Translations under genes and position numbers: made by a program
Assembly: GCF_901709675.1 (NCBI RefSeq)
Contig: NC_051104.1
Span: 5,625,501-5,689,500 of the forward strand
Length of the DNA: 64,000 bases
Direction: 5' to 3'
Source: Syngnathus acus
Lineage: Eukaryota; Chordata; Actinopteri; Syngnathiformes; Syngnathidae
Part shown: piece after piece, positions 44,249-54,794 of the stretch
Numbering within the stretch: position 1 is the first letter of the stretch
Layout of the letters: every line of letters begins with the position of its first letter
Notes under the pieces: model-generated
The model's input: the letters and a program-made list of their open reading frames with translations, nothing else
Databases searched by the model: none
What the model was told of the DNA's origin: nothing

Positions 44249-46589
44249 TTATTCATTTTTAGTAAACTCGCCTGCCTCCCAGCGAAGAGCCATGGCACTC
44301 TTGCGTCTTCCTGCAGCGTAGCCATCCGGAAACTGACAAAGACAAATCATCCTTTATTATGACCAACATTGACAAATCTGTTTTCACTTTTTTTTTTGCA
44401 ATCTCAATAATGTTGAGGAATAAATCATCAAACTTACTCTATGATCGCAGGATAAAGTTGAACGATCCATTTTGGGTGTTTTCATTGGCGATGATGGCGA
44501 CGACTTGCACTTCATTGGCAGACAAGCTAAAAAAAAAATGTCATTGAATTTAAGCAGAAAAAAAAAAAGATCGTATATGGACAAATAATTTACCTGGATG
44601 ATCCAGTGACAAAGTACCCAAATTGTTTGTCAGCATCCTTTTATCACCGAACCTGCCTTTTCCGTAAAGATTTGCCCTTTCTTTCCTCAGCTCTTCCTCT
44701 CTTTGCTTCATCAATTGTATCTCTTCATCCACCAATGACATTGTGCTTCGTGACCTGAGCTTGAAAAAGGGGTTGCTCATGAACATTTTCTCTTGGGGCT
44801 CACAGGCTTTGTTGAGTGAAAAGTCTGAAGCGCTTCGAATAATCAGATTGGACGTCTCTAAAATGATCAGATTTGAACCGCTATCCTCGGAGCACCATTC
44901 GCCGTGCCTGGGATTGGAATTGAAACCACTGCTTGGATCAAGAATGATCACGTTGGTTTCATTTTTTAGCGGTTCCTTTGTGGGAGAGGACGTGATGATG
45001 AATGAGGGGGTCAGCGGAGTGCTAATGGATCTTGGCATTCCTTGGGATGGGCTGCTAAAGTGAGCATCCGCAGACTTGCCCATATAGGACAGAGCTCTCT
45101 CCTTTCGGAATTTCTCCTCTCTTTCCATCGATATACGAATCTCCCTTTCAACTGGTGTTTCGAAATCATCATTCGGAGATCTGTAACTGGAATCATCCAA
45201 GCCGGAATCTTCTGAACACGGGCTGAATTGTGTATAATCTCCAAGTAGAGTCAAGTTTTCCAGATCCTGAGATTTCCTGTTAGTTCTTTCGATGTTTCGG
45301 ACCGGTGTGTACATGCAATTGTGGCTGCAATGGAAATTGGGCTGTCGGGTTGAAGGGATGACAACCTTGTTTTTGGTTTGTTCTTCCATAGCTCGCCACT
45401 GCTTACGAGCCAATTGGAAGTCAACGTGCTCCGTGCTAACATTCTCGCTCGTCGTTTCTTGTATCACGCAGAAGTCTTTCGGTAGCTTCCTGTTTGGATC
45501 TGACAAGTTCGGGGAGATTTGTTCCTGAGTGTTGTGATTATTACTATCATCTTTGCCATTTTCATTTTCATCTTCGGAGATTTTCGACAGACCTTGGAGA
45601 CTCAGAGAGATACATTTCACATCTTGTGGGGGTGTAGGACAAGATGAGGTGTCTGGCTGTTCTAGCACTTCTACAACCTCCGGAATGTCGAGTTGGACTT
45701 CGTCATAGTGGTCGTTTTCTTGGTCTTGATCGTCAATCACTTCGACTTTCTGCACAAAGAGCTCCTGCGCGCTTAACTGAAGACTATCCAGATAGGAGTC
45801 GTCATCTTCTTTATTTATAGAAGAAGAAAATATCGTTCTCCACTTTTCATCTGTGTCACTATCCGAGGAAGCGGCGGCAATTTCCACTCGTAAGCATTCA
45901 TCTACTTCATCGGGGTCAAGATAACGGCCGGATTCGTTTGATATATCCGACATAGCATCTTCTGGAATGTTCTGCTCGAGCAATATTTCTTCAGGAATTG
46001 GTGATTCCAAAAGGTTTTCAGGGACTTCCGTGTCCCCCTCGTCATCTACCACCAAACTGTGATAGGCATAATTACAAGGTTCATCTTCCTCATCCAGGAA
46101 TTGCGGTAGATCCGTAGATTGCTCCAGGTATGCGTCTTCTTCTACCTCTAATGTTTCTTCTATTTCAAGAGGCCTCAATGGATCGAAACCTGTCTGTAGT
46201 ACACAGTGCTCTTCTAATTCCTCCTCTTGTTCTGTTGCTTCCTGTATCTTACAATGAGCCTCATTTTCATAAACACTTTCAGCACTGGAGAGGGTATCCG
46301 ACACAGAAGAAGTGATGGACTCATTTCTTTTGAGCTCATCATGTTCTTCTTCCAATGGTATGACTTCCTTTTCATCTTGGACCGGTATGTCATCGCTAAC
46401 AACCGTTTCAGGGCAATCGGGCAACACACTGGTTAGAAGATCGGTTGAGATGTTGGTAGAAATTGATTCATTGTTGGAATCCGACGGGTCTGTATTAATA
46501 CTGATTTGCTCGTGATCAATATTGATATCAGTTGCAGTGACTTCCTCACTGTTGTCCATCTCCACTTCTGGTAGCTCAGTGGTTTCCAT
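44249..46589 (-). CDS. Palmdelphin downstream gene (paralemmin downstream/AKAP2-MISP family)
   Basis: Three coding exons, 46589-44594, 44526-44438 and 44332-44249, stay in phase and predict 722 residues. The large exon begins at a tatacag acceptor (46673) and is open for 28 codons before the chosen ATG. Residues 1-350 are highly acidic. Conserved parts are FQLARKQWRAMEEQ (about 391-404), a charged EREIRISMEREEKFRKERA (about 481-499), FKLRSRSTMSLVDEEIQ with REEELRKERA (about 609-638), and the end RRKSAMALRWEAG (about 704-716). These match the C-terminal half of AKAP2 (FSAARKQFQLME, FKLRSRKQRTLSMIEEEI, RRKSALALRWEAG) and MISP. I see no AKAP2-like RII-binding helix. It lies 3' of palmd on the same strand, the position described for paralemmin downstream genes in teleosts. 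The role is probably cytoskeletal, by family only. Confidence 0.85.
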
Positions 46590-47673
46590 AGTAACAACGT
46601 TGTGATTCTCTGAATTGCTGCAACCTTCGTCTAGTTCTCGCCCATGGGATTCTTCTGTCTCGGAATTAGCTTTCTGTATAAATCAAGAAAGAGAAGAGTT
46701 TTGTGAAAATCTTTCTGCACAACCTTGGATATAATTATTTTGTAGACATGAATTTCTCTAGGAAGGCTTTGTGGCAAGCAAAGAGTGGAGAAGGAGGGGG
46801 TGGCAACGGAGGTGTTTGTTTGTGCGCCTGGGTTCATGTGTGGGGGTGTGTGATGAGGAAAGAGGGGAGATGTTGCTGCATCTTTATTTTCTTTAAGTGG
46901 GTTATCCACAGAAAGACAAAATGGATCACAAGTATGAAGGCAGCAGAATTTGATGCATTACATTTCTTGTTACGTAAGACACCAGGACTGCGTCTGCCTC
47001 CCACACATTGTCGGAGGGTCACAGCGGATGTATCCCGGAGCACTCATTATTCATTATAGATGCACTTTGCCTCACACTAACTCCTGGCTAGTGCACCCTA
47101 ACATAGAAACCCTCCAAGGTAATTGGAGTTGCATTGTTTTTTTATTAGAAATACGAATGACTTGACAAAATGGAGATTTTTAAGGCAATGCTCATTAAAA
47201 AGAGAACCTGTCTGTTTTTTTTCCTAAAGTTATAAATCATAAATAAATTAAAAAAATAAATAAATAAAATAAATCAATATGAAAATATAGACCAATTTAA
47301 TACCAGATTAAACGTTATGTATTATTGGATTATCTATAAACAAGCAACACAAACATAAATTCCTCCCTCTGTTATAATCCACAGTGTTGATTTTATTTAA
47401 ATGGAACTTGTTGTTTTCACATGTACAAGGAAGTAACAATGCTGCCAAACGTCAGTTTGTCTAACTTCTATGACGAGTACACTAACAAGACAGCAGAACA
47501 AGTGTGAAAGTCTGGCATTATTTCTAATAGTCGTATTTTTTCCCCTGCCATTTTCATCCAACTGGTCGATCCCGTCCACAGATGAAGGAAGCTTGGATTG
47601 AATTCAAGTGACACATTTACATACACTCACACAACAAAACAACCTGCAAGGACACATACGTGTAACGGACTGA

Positions 47674-47687
47674 GTCGCCATGGTAAC
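47674..47687. promoter_or_regulatory. RFX X-box-like palindrome
   Basis: GTCGCCATGGTAAC fits the X-box consensus GTNRCC-N2-RGYAAC fully. It lies inside a locally GC-rich stretch (47660-47800) that may be a first exon or promoter of the downstream gene. Confidence 0.45.
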
Positions 47688-49791
47688 CATTAGCGGTGAC
47701 ACTTCACTTCTCATCCGCCACCTCCTCCTCCACCACCCACTCACTAACTCATCAGTGGACTGTAGCTGAGGAGTAATACTGTGGTCAGGCTGCGATCATA
47801 ATTCACTGCTTTTAAATGACAAACTGAAGAGTTGTTATGATTTCCTTGTGAACAAAACACCCAAACAAAACACCTACATGTTTATTTTTCCAAGTCATGC
47901 AAAGTCCCTCATCAATGAATGATGCCGCAGATGGCAACAAACAAAATCACGGGGGGCAGTTGCATTCCACAAATCACACAAAATATTACCTATAATATTT
48001 AGGAAACTCACCCCAGAGCAGACCAATGACTAAAGGAAAGATAACATTTTGTAGACATGGGTTCAGCATTCTGGTTAGTCAAACTGAGGAAGACCTGAAG
48101 TGAAGCGCAAAAACCCCACTGAGCCACTTCTCTCAGAAGTATCTTCTACCACAGCTTGATAGAAATTGTACTTGCATAATGTGTGTGAAGTAAGCAAGCT
48201 GCACAGCGTAAAAGAGAGGACTAAGTATCAACACCGCTAAGACAACTCAATTAGAAAAAGTCTTTCCATTTTCTGCCTTGGAGCTGTTGCTAGGATTGTT
48301 GCTGCAATTAGTGCACATACGTTTTGTTGTCCTATTTTCAAAACTTTACATATTTCAATGGTCATGGTAACATTAATTTAATATACACTTGAGTAGAAAT
48401 TTTAAAACAGTGTGGTATATTCCCTTATGCAGCAATAATATATTCTCTCTATCAGGAGCCACTTGATTAATGTCATACTAAAATATATTCAAATTCAAAG
48501 AGCGCTGGAAAAATGCCCCTCATGAAATATATGAAAAGAAAAAAATAATAAAATAAATAAATAACTAAAATAAAATAGTTATTTCAATGCGCTATTGTTA
48601 GGTAACACAATGTATTTCCCAAATCAAGAAAAACAGCAAACTCATGAATAATCAATCTAAAAAAAATTTGCTGATCTGATCATTAATTTCCTGTATTTTT
48701 TTTCTCCACCTCAAACCGAATGCAGTCACTGCAGAAATCACTCTAAGATTCCTCTCACACATGCAGCCTGCGACAGCACACCGTCAGGTCTATCTGCAAA
48801 CCTCAATGCAGGCAGTCCTGCTACATATTTCACACCGGATGGATACTCTTACAAAAATCAAACCCTGAAAAACTTTTTTTTTTCAATTTGTGTGTGCGTT
48901 GATGGACCTACCTGAGACAGAGTAGCAGGCTCATGCACAAGACTGCTCTGTTTCCAAGAGCAGCATCATCCTAACAGTTCTGCCTGGCTTCTGCAGCCAC
49001 TGATTGGATGGCTAGTGAAATGGGTGTAAGAAAGGCGACCAATACTCGGCTTCCATTGATGAACACAAGGAAAAGCCGATTCCATTTTGTGCTCACACAT
49101 ACACACACACGCACAACTCCTCAGAGGAACCACCTGCCTCATTTGCACCACTTAAGAAAACATGATTTAATGACATTGGTGTTACAAAAGCTAATCAGCG
49201 GAAAAATTAGACTGCGGGGTATTTTGAAATTTTGAAGGATTTTACATCTATAAATATACAGTGAACTTTATAAGATGTTAGAAAATTGTTTTTGAGGCAA
49301 GCATTACCCACGATTCCTAAAAGTGAATCATTAGTTAAGTGTATTTGTTAAAAAAAAGAAGCAGAATGGTTGTCAAATATATATTTTTTATTGAATAATT
49401 AATATGTACTATAAAATAAATAACAAATAACGACATAACCACAAATCTGCTAGTCAGGGCTCCATCAACAACAGCTAATAAGAAGCCCTATGTTTCGTTA
49501 TTTCTATTCCTGAAAGTAATCATACAGACATGAACCCAAAGTCCCAGCTCTTTCAGGTTTTTGTAGTGCAAGAAATTGCACTTAGATAACTCTACCCTTG
49601 ATACTAGAATTACAATTGAAATGCCACCTCCAGCTCTCCCCCACCCTTCTCTGTTTCTCATTACGCAACAAAAACACACAAAAAGAACGGGAAAGCAACC
49701 AGGGACAAGGCCTTTGCAGAAGAAAGAGAAAAACGGAGTGTTCTAATTCACACATCAGAGTTTAGAAATCTGAATGTGTTTAGTTTTTTTT

Positions 49792-49797
49792 TTTATT
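49792..49797 (-). terminator. Candidate polyadenylation signal of palmd
   Basis: The minus strand reads AATAAA about 85 bases after the palmd stop; another is at 49387-49392. The palmd mRNA can therefore end about 3 kb before the downstream gene, so the two need not be read through. Confidence 0.5.
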
Positions 49798-49881
49798 AGC
49801 AGAATAATAAAACTGTGCATTTAATGCTGGACTATTCATTCATTAGGTAGAATTTCAGTCGTGATTGCTCACAAACTCTTT

Positions 49882-52800
49882 TTAAACTTGCTCTTTGTTT
49901 CCTGACTTGTGGATGAATGTCGGCCTATGCAGACCGAAATGATTCCAGTTTGTGTTATCATCTCTACTCATACATTTGTAGATTTTTGCGACTTGAGGTT
50001 GGAATATTTTGCTTTTGTATCCTTCGGGGTGGTACGAGAGGATCTCCCCGTTGTTTTTCGTTCCGATATAATCGACTTCTTCCTCATCGTCACTGCATCC
50101 CACCGTCACCAGTTCCGCTTGGAAATCCGTATCGTCCTCATCCGAAGCGTTTTCGTAGCCCATAAAAATCATAGTGATGGGTGTTGAGTCCAGCTCCCCT
50201 GTTTGGTTGTTGAAAAGATTTGTCGAAGCAAAACTCTCTGCTTTGATAACCGGTTTTGTTTTGCCTAGCAAAGAATCAACTTTATGGCCAGGCACCAAAG
50301 TCCTACTTTTATCTGTGCTAACAAGCTGTAAAGGCATTGGCTTCTCTTCCGACCTGACTTTGACTGTGACAACAGGTTCCTGTTTTGGACTGTTCACAGG
50401 TTTTTTGTTATCTTGTGCAGTTTTCGCACAAATCCGTGGACTCAAAGTTTCAGATCGGCTTTGAATGCGATCATCAGACACAATCATTTCTTCTTCATTT
50501 AAGGATTGGGTTGGGGTATTTCGTTCTACTTGTTCTTGAGTAAGCTGGGTGGATGATATGGAAGGCATTTGGCCTTTTGGTAGCACTTGTGCTTTATTTG
50601 GAGGCTTCGATCCGGAGTAAGCAACTGAATAGACGGGTTGATGATAAAGCAGATCACGAGCTACATTCTCATCTGTGGCCTGTCGTAGAAGCTCATCTAC
50701 CTGTTTGGATGTCATTTCATCATCTACATCAGGGTTTAAAGCATATATCGATTTGCGTCCATCCTCGTACACCTTTAAACCTCTCTCCTGCATCTTTTCA
50801 GGGCTAATGGTTGCTGTGGAGACCACTTGACTTGTTCCTGTTCTCTTATCATGCTCCACATTGATCTCCATTGCAAATGTTGCTGAAAAGCACAAAATGA
50901 GGGTCTTAGATGTTTTGTTTAAACTACCAATACACTGGTGGCCTTGAGATACAAGTGACATGATTTAGAAATCTCTGCATGTTTAATGTCTGTGACCGTA
51001 TTTGATTCTTTACCACTTTTTTGACTCAGACTTTTTGCTGGTGTCCTCGGGGAAAGTAATGGAATTTCTGGGGGGCATAATGAAGAATGGTGGGTCGTAT
51101 CTGAGAAAAAAATAAAATTAGCAACTGAAAAGAATAAATGATTTAAGAGAAGGCATTTATTGAATATATTTTAAGTGCAAGGCCGCATTGTAAAGAAAAC
51201 TACAATTGGTAAAAATCAGGAATGTCAGATTTAGTTGGTTTAGTTGATTTGTTTATTTGTTTATTTTTAGTTGCAAGTACCATTGAGTCTGGATTTATTT
51301 TAACGATTGTAAAGATATTTTAAAGACATTTACTTAGGTTTAAGGTTTACACACGCGCATATGCAAAAATCCCCCAGCAGTCATGATGAAATAAATGTTC
51401 AGGCAATATTAAAACACCATATGCAATAAATCCAAATCATGCTGTTAGTCATTTTAGACATTATGAATGACTCAAGAACAATTATCTAACAATTAATGAG
51501 AAGCTCATTGACATAGATTTTATAAAAGATTTTATAAATCCTCACACTTGCTATGTTATCTACAAACAAACCAATCGCATCACACAGACACACTTTTCAC
51601 CTTGGTGTCTTATTTACCTGTGTGGAAGTCCGCACTTAACTCCTACATTTGAAGACAGAGTACTTGAATATCAAAATAATGAGGGAAGTAAGCAGTCCCA
51701 CATCACAGGAGAAACAATAGTCAATTAAAAATATTTTTTGTGCTAAGCAAGATCAACGTCAGTTATTTGCACTCTCTTGGAATCCAGACATACAACAACC
51801 GAAAAGTAAATCATGCATATATTAAACTATGCTCACTACACACCCATCATGTAAGTAAATGATTTAAGTAGATCAGAAAGAGAAAATGCAAAACTAGGTC
51901 AAAAAGTACACAAACAAACAAAATGGTTGTTAACACTATTTGCCATGGCGTCCCGCAGGGGTCAATGCTTGAACCACACTCTGTTGAGTTACACTCTGAT
52001 ACAGATGACACAACTTTCTTTATCAAGTCAATTTCAGGCGTGCCATAAAGAGATCTAGATGCCAGACAAGTAATTGCTTCTGAAGTCAGGTAAAATTCTA
52101 CTTATATTCCTTGGCTCGTTAGACCTTAGAGGTAAGGTAATTTGCATTTCACAAACGAGAAGTGTCAAGGAAAGCATTTTCTCACTTGCGCAACATAAAT
52201 AATTCAGATTTCTTGCAGCTATTTGATACAGAAAAAAAAAACCAAGAGCATGATTTTGTGATATATTGTGTAATTCATAAAGTAAAAAACAGGCAAACTT
52301 TGTAATCCTTAAAGAGCACAACTACTTTTTTCAGCTTTAGGTTACCTCATTGATCGTCCCAACTGAAGGATACCAACATATGAGATTTTTTTGGGGTAAT
52401 CAATGATGGTATTTTTTTTCTTACTGTAATTTACTACTTTGAAATCCAATGTTTCCTGTCACAGTATTCCGATGAGTGTCAGATATGATGAATCATTTAA
52501 TTATAATGGTTGTTATGATTGTTATTGCCAAAACAAAAATATAGTTCATAACATTCTGTTATCAGCAGCAAAACAAGCAAGCAATCAATAACACAAACTC
52601 ATTATTTTGTTCTTTCAGCCTACCTTGATAATGTCCTCGGGTGTCCTCTCCACTTCTTTTAATCGCTTCAGAACAAATTCCTCATTGGCAGAAATGTTGA
52701 GCTCCTCTGTTTCTAAGGCATCAATCTCTTTTTCTATCCTAATGAACAAAACAATAATGGTTTTAGTAACATCCCACAAGACAAATATTTCATGTAAATG

Positions 52801-54769
52801 ATTTTTTTTTCCTCTTTCACTGTCTCTTACCAAACTCCCCAATTTTGTCTGGAGATGCACCGAACGCAAACACGGATTCAAAACAGTGTGACAAAGATTT
52901 CTTAAAGTTCTGTAGCCATATGCAGTATTTTCTGGATTGAAAAACCAAGCTTGTCTGATCTGGGCCACATCTCACGGGGCTGGGTGGGTGTGGGGCAAAG
53001 GCTAGGCAGGGAAGAAACTGCTTATTAGTCTTTTTGGTCTAGATTGAAATTTCTTGGTTTAGGGGGGGTAGAACAGGGAATGTTCAGGATGATAACATTA
53101 TGTACTCTTCACCTGGTAACAGCCACATAACATCTGAAAGAAATTATTTTTTGTCCCATCAGAACCTGAAGTCCTGAGTCTGCTTGTCTTCAGAAATCTG
53201 TTCTTTGGCTTTCATTTTTAGACGCTTCCTTCTGGGAAAACAGCCATGATGTAGTACATGATTTTTTTTCACCCTACATATTTTTGTTTGCTGATTAAAT
53301 CCCACTGCAGAGAGCAGATCTTGCTAAGCAGGAGGCAGCTTTATCACCTTCTCTTTTTTTGTGGCATCCCAGACCTTTACTAGCTTGCTCACTTCAGCAT
53401 ACATGGGGGGATTTTGGTCGTATCTGGCTGGAAAGGTTTTCATCACAGCCAGATCATCTGTGCAATTGGCAGTGTATCTCATCAGTTTTTTTTTTTTGGA
53501 TCTTCTGGTGTATTCATAAAAAACAAGCACCACAATACTCCAGATGGCAGAAAGGTAAGTGACTGTCTAAATGAACAAGCAATGAGAAAAATGTGTGGTG
53601 TGTTTGGGAAAGAGCTATTTAAAGGAGTAGTGCGGTTACTTTTCAATGTTGCTTTGCAGCTCATTGCTTTGTTGCTGTTCATCCTGAACCTGAAGCCTCA
53701 TTGCCTCCTGCTCCTCCTCAGATTGTTGACTTAAACCATCCATCAACCATTGCTCCCTCAGAGACTTTTTCTGTTAATACAATGAAGAAAGATTCTTACA
53801 CTTGGAGTAAATTAAAAAAAAAATGAAGGAAAATATTCAAAATAAACCCTGTTTAAAATTTGTCACCTTTATGTATTGGAGTTGGAGTTTTTCTTCCTCT
53901 ATCTCTCTTCTTTTCTTGGCAATATTTTCCTGGATCCTCCTTTTGTCCTGTTGAGGAAAGTGAAACCAAATGTTTACACCTGTTGTGTTCTTGTCAGGTC
54001 AAAGTCTTCAACCTTGAGGTGACAGCTGAAAACTGACTGCCATAAATAACCCCAAAAATGATCTACCTTTTGTGTGAGCGTACAACTTTGAATTTTCTAA
54101 ACTGTTAATGCGATTAAAATAAGGCATGTTTGTTTCAATGATGCAAAGGATATTCTAGCCTGAAATTAGCTCCCGGACTCAGGATCGGCGTGGCGCTACG
54201 TGCCAGGGAAAGGAGATCTCTTTAATTTCATCTCCTCGTATTTATAGACCTGTCTGACATTGACTGTGTTAAAGATACCGTTGTCTGTAACCACTGACGA
54301 CTAAACCACCAAAATCCTCTCATAGTCTTTGAGCAAGACGTTGAGTTTTACTTCACAATCTATGATTTAATAATATTTCTGGAATCATTTCACAATTATT
54401 GCTAAATTAATGTATTTTGAGATATGCGACAATTGTCAGTATTGACAAAACAATTTGATATTAAAGTTTCGTACAAGTGCAAATATAATTCCGAGGCTAA
54501 ATAAATACTGTACATATATTCCCTTTCCTTCTTCCCTACCAGGAAAATGTTCTGCATGTCCATGACACCACCTTTCCGAAGGTACACCTACATGTTTATT
54601 TTTAGTCCTTATTTTCTGGCTGCGTCATGAATCCTCGCTGTGTTATTAATCATATAGCTGATACACGAGGATAAGTACCAAGCAAAACAGAATAACAGAC
54701 AGCAAATATATTTGTAGTTTTTACCGTAATAGCTTGAAGACGTTCCTTTAGCAGGTTTGTTTCTTCCAT
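49882..54769 (-). CDS. palmd: Palmdelphin, complete
   Basis: Seven coding exons, 54769-54725, 53947-53867, 53770-53640, 52738-52624, 51642-51618, 51100-51014 and 50882-49882, keep phase and predict 494 residues (human PALMD 551). The N-terminal coiled coil is typical of paralemmins (MEETNLLKERLQAIT, DKRRIQENIAKKRREIEEEK, REQWLMDGL, EKEIDALETEELNISANEEF, RTPEDIIK). The paralemmin motif KVYEDGRKSIYAL is at about 198-210. DELLRQATDENVARD and YHQPVYS follow. TMIFMGY (about 398-404) with an acidic DDEEE tract identifies palmdelphin. The end, GNKEQV, has no CaaX prenylation box, as expected for palmdelphin and unlike paralemmin-1. The 25-base exon 5 is the least certain, but it gives the only frame I found that joins IIK to ATFAMEI. 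plppr4 upstream supports the orthology. It is a cytosolic and membrane-associated shape-control protein. Confidence 0.92.
51929..52240 (+). mobile_element. LINE reverse-transcriptase relic
   Basis: The plus strand encodes HGVPQGSMLEP followed after a short deletion by DTDDTTFFIKS, corresponding to the GVPQGS and YADDT motifs of non-LTR reverse transcriptases. A downstream piece in another frame reads SRKAFSHLRNI, like the FFHLRNI motif that follows in these ORFs. The frame is broken and the aspartate motif altered, so it is dead. It lies in the palmd intron between exons 4 and 5. Confidence 0.75.
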
Positions 54770-54794
54770 GATGGGCTTCAAGACAATGATTTAT

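Larger units (their letters stand above)
46674..49881 (-). other. 5' region of the palmdelphin downstream gene
   Basis: About 3.2 kb between the downstream gene and the palmd stop. Two candidate non-coding first exons are visible on the minus strand: one with donor CTGTCTCAG/gtaggt at 48912, and one with donor CCTTGCAG/gttgtt near 47649. The second lies just downstream of an RFX X-box-like palindrome (47674-47687). CCAAT-type motifs lie near 49002 and 49038. An AAATAAAT microsatellite spans about 47235-47275. Otherwise it is AT-rich. Confidence 0.4.

Noticed and set aside
46703-47059. 118-codon plus-strand ORF opposite the palmd downstream gene
   Set aside because: No recognisable motif; overlaps the acceptor region of the minus-strand gene.
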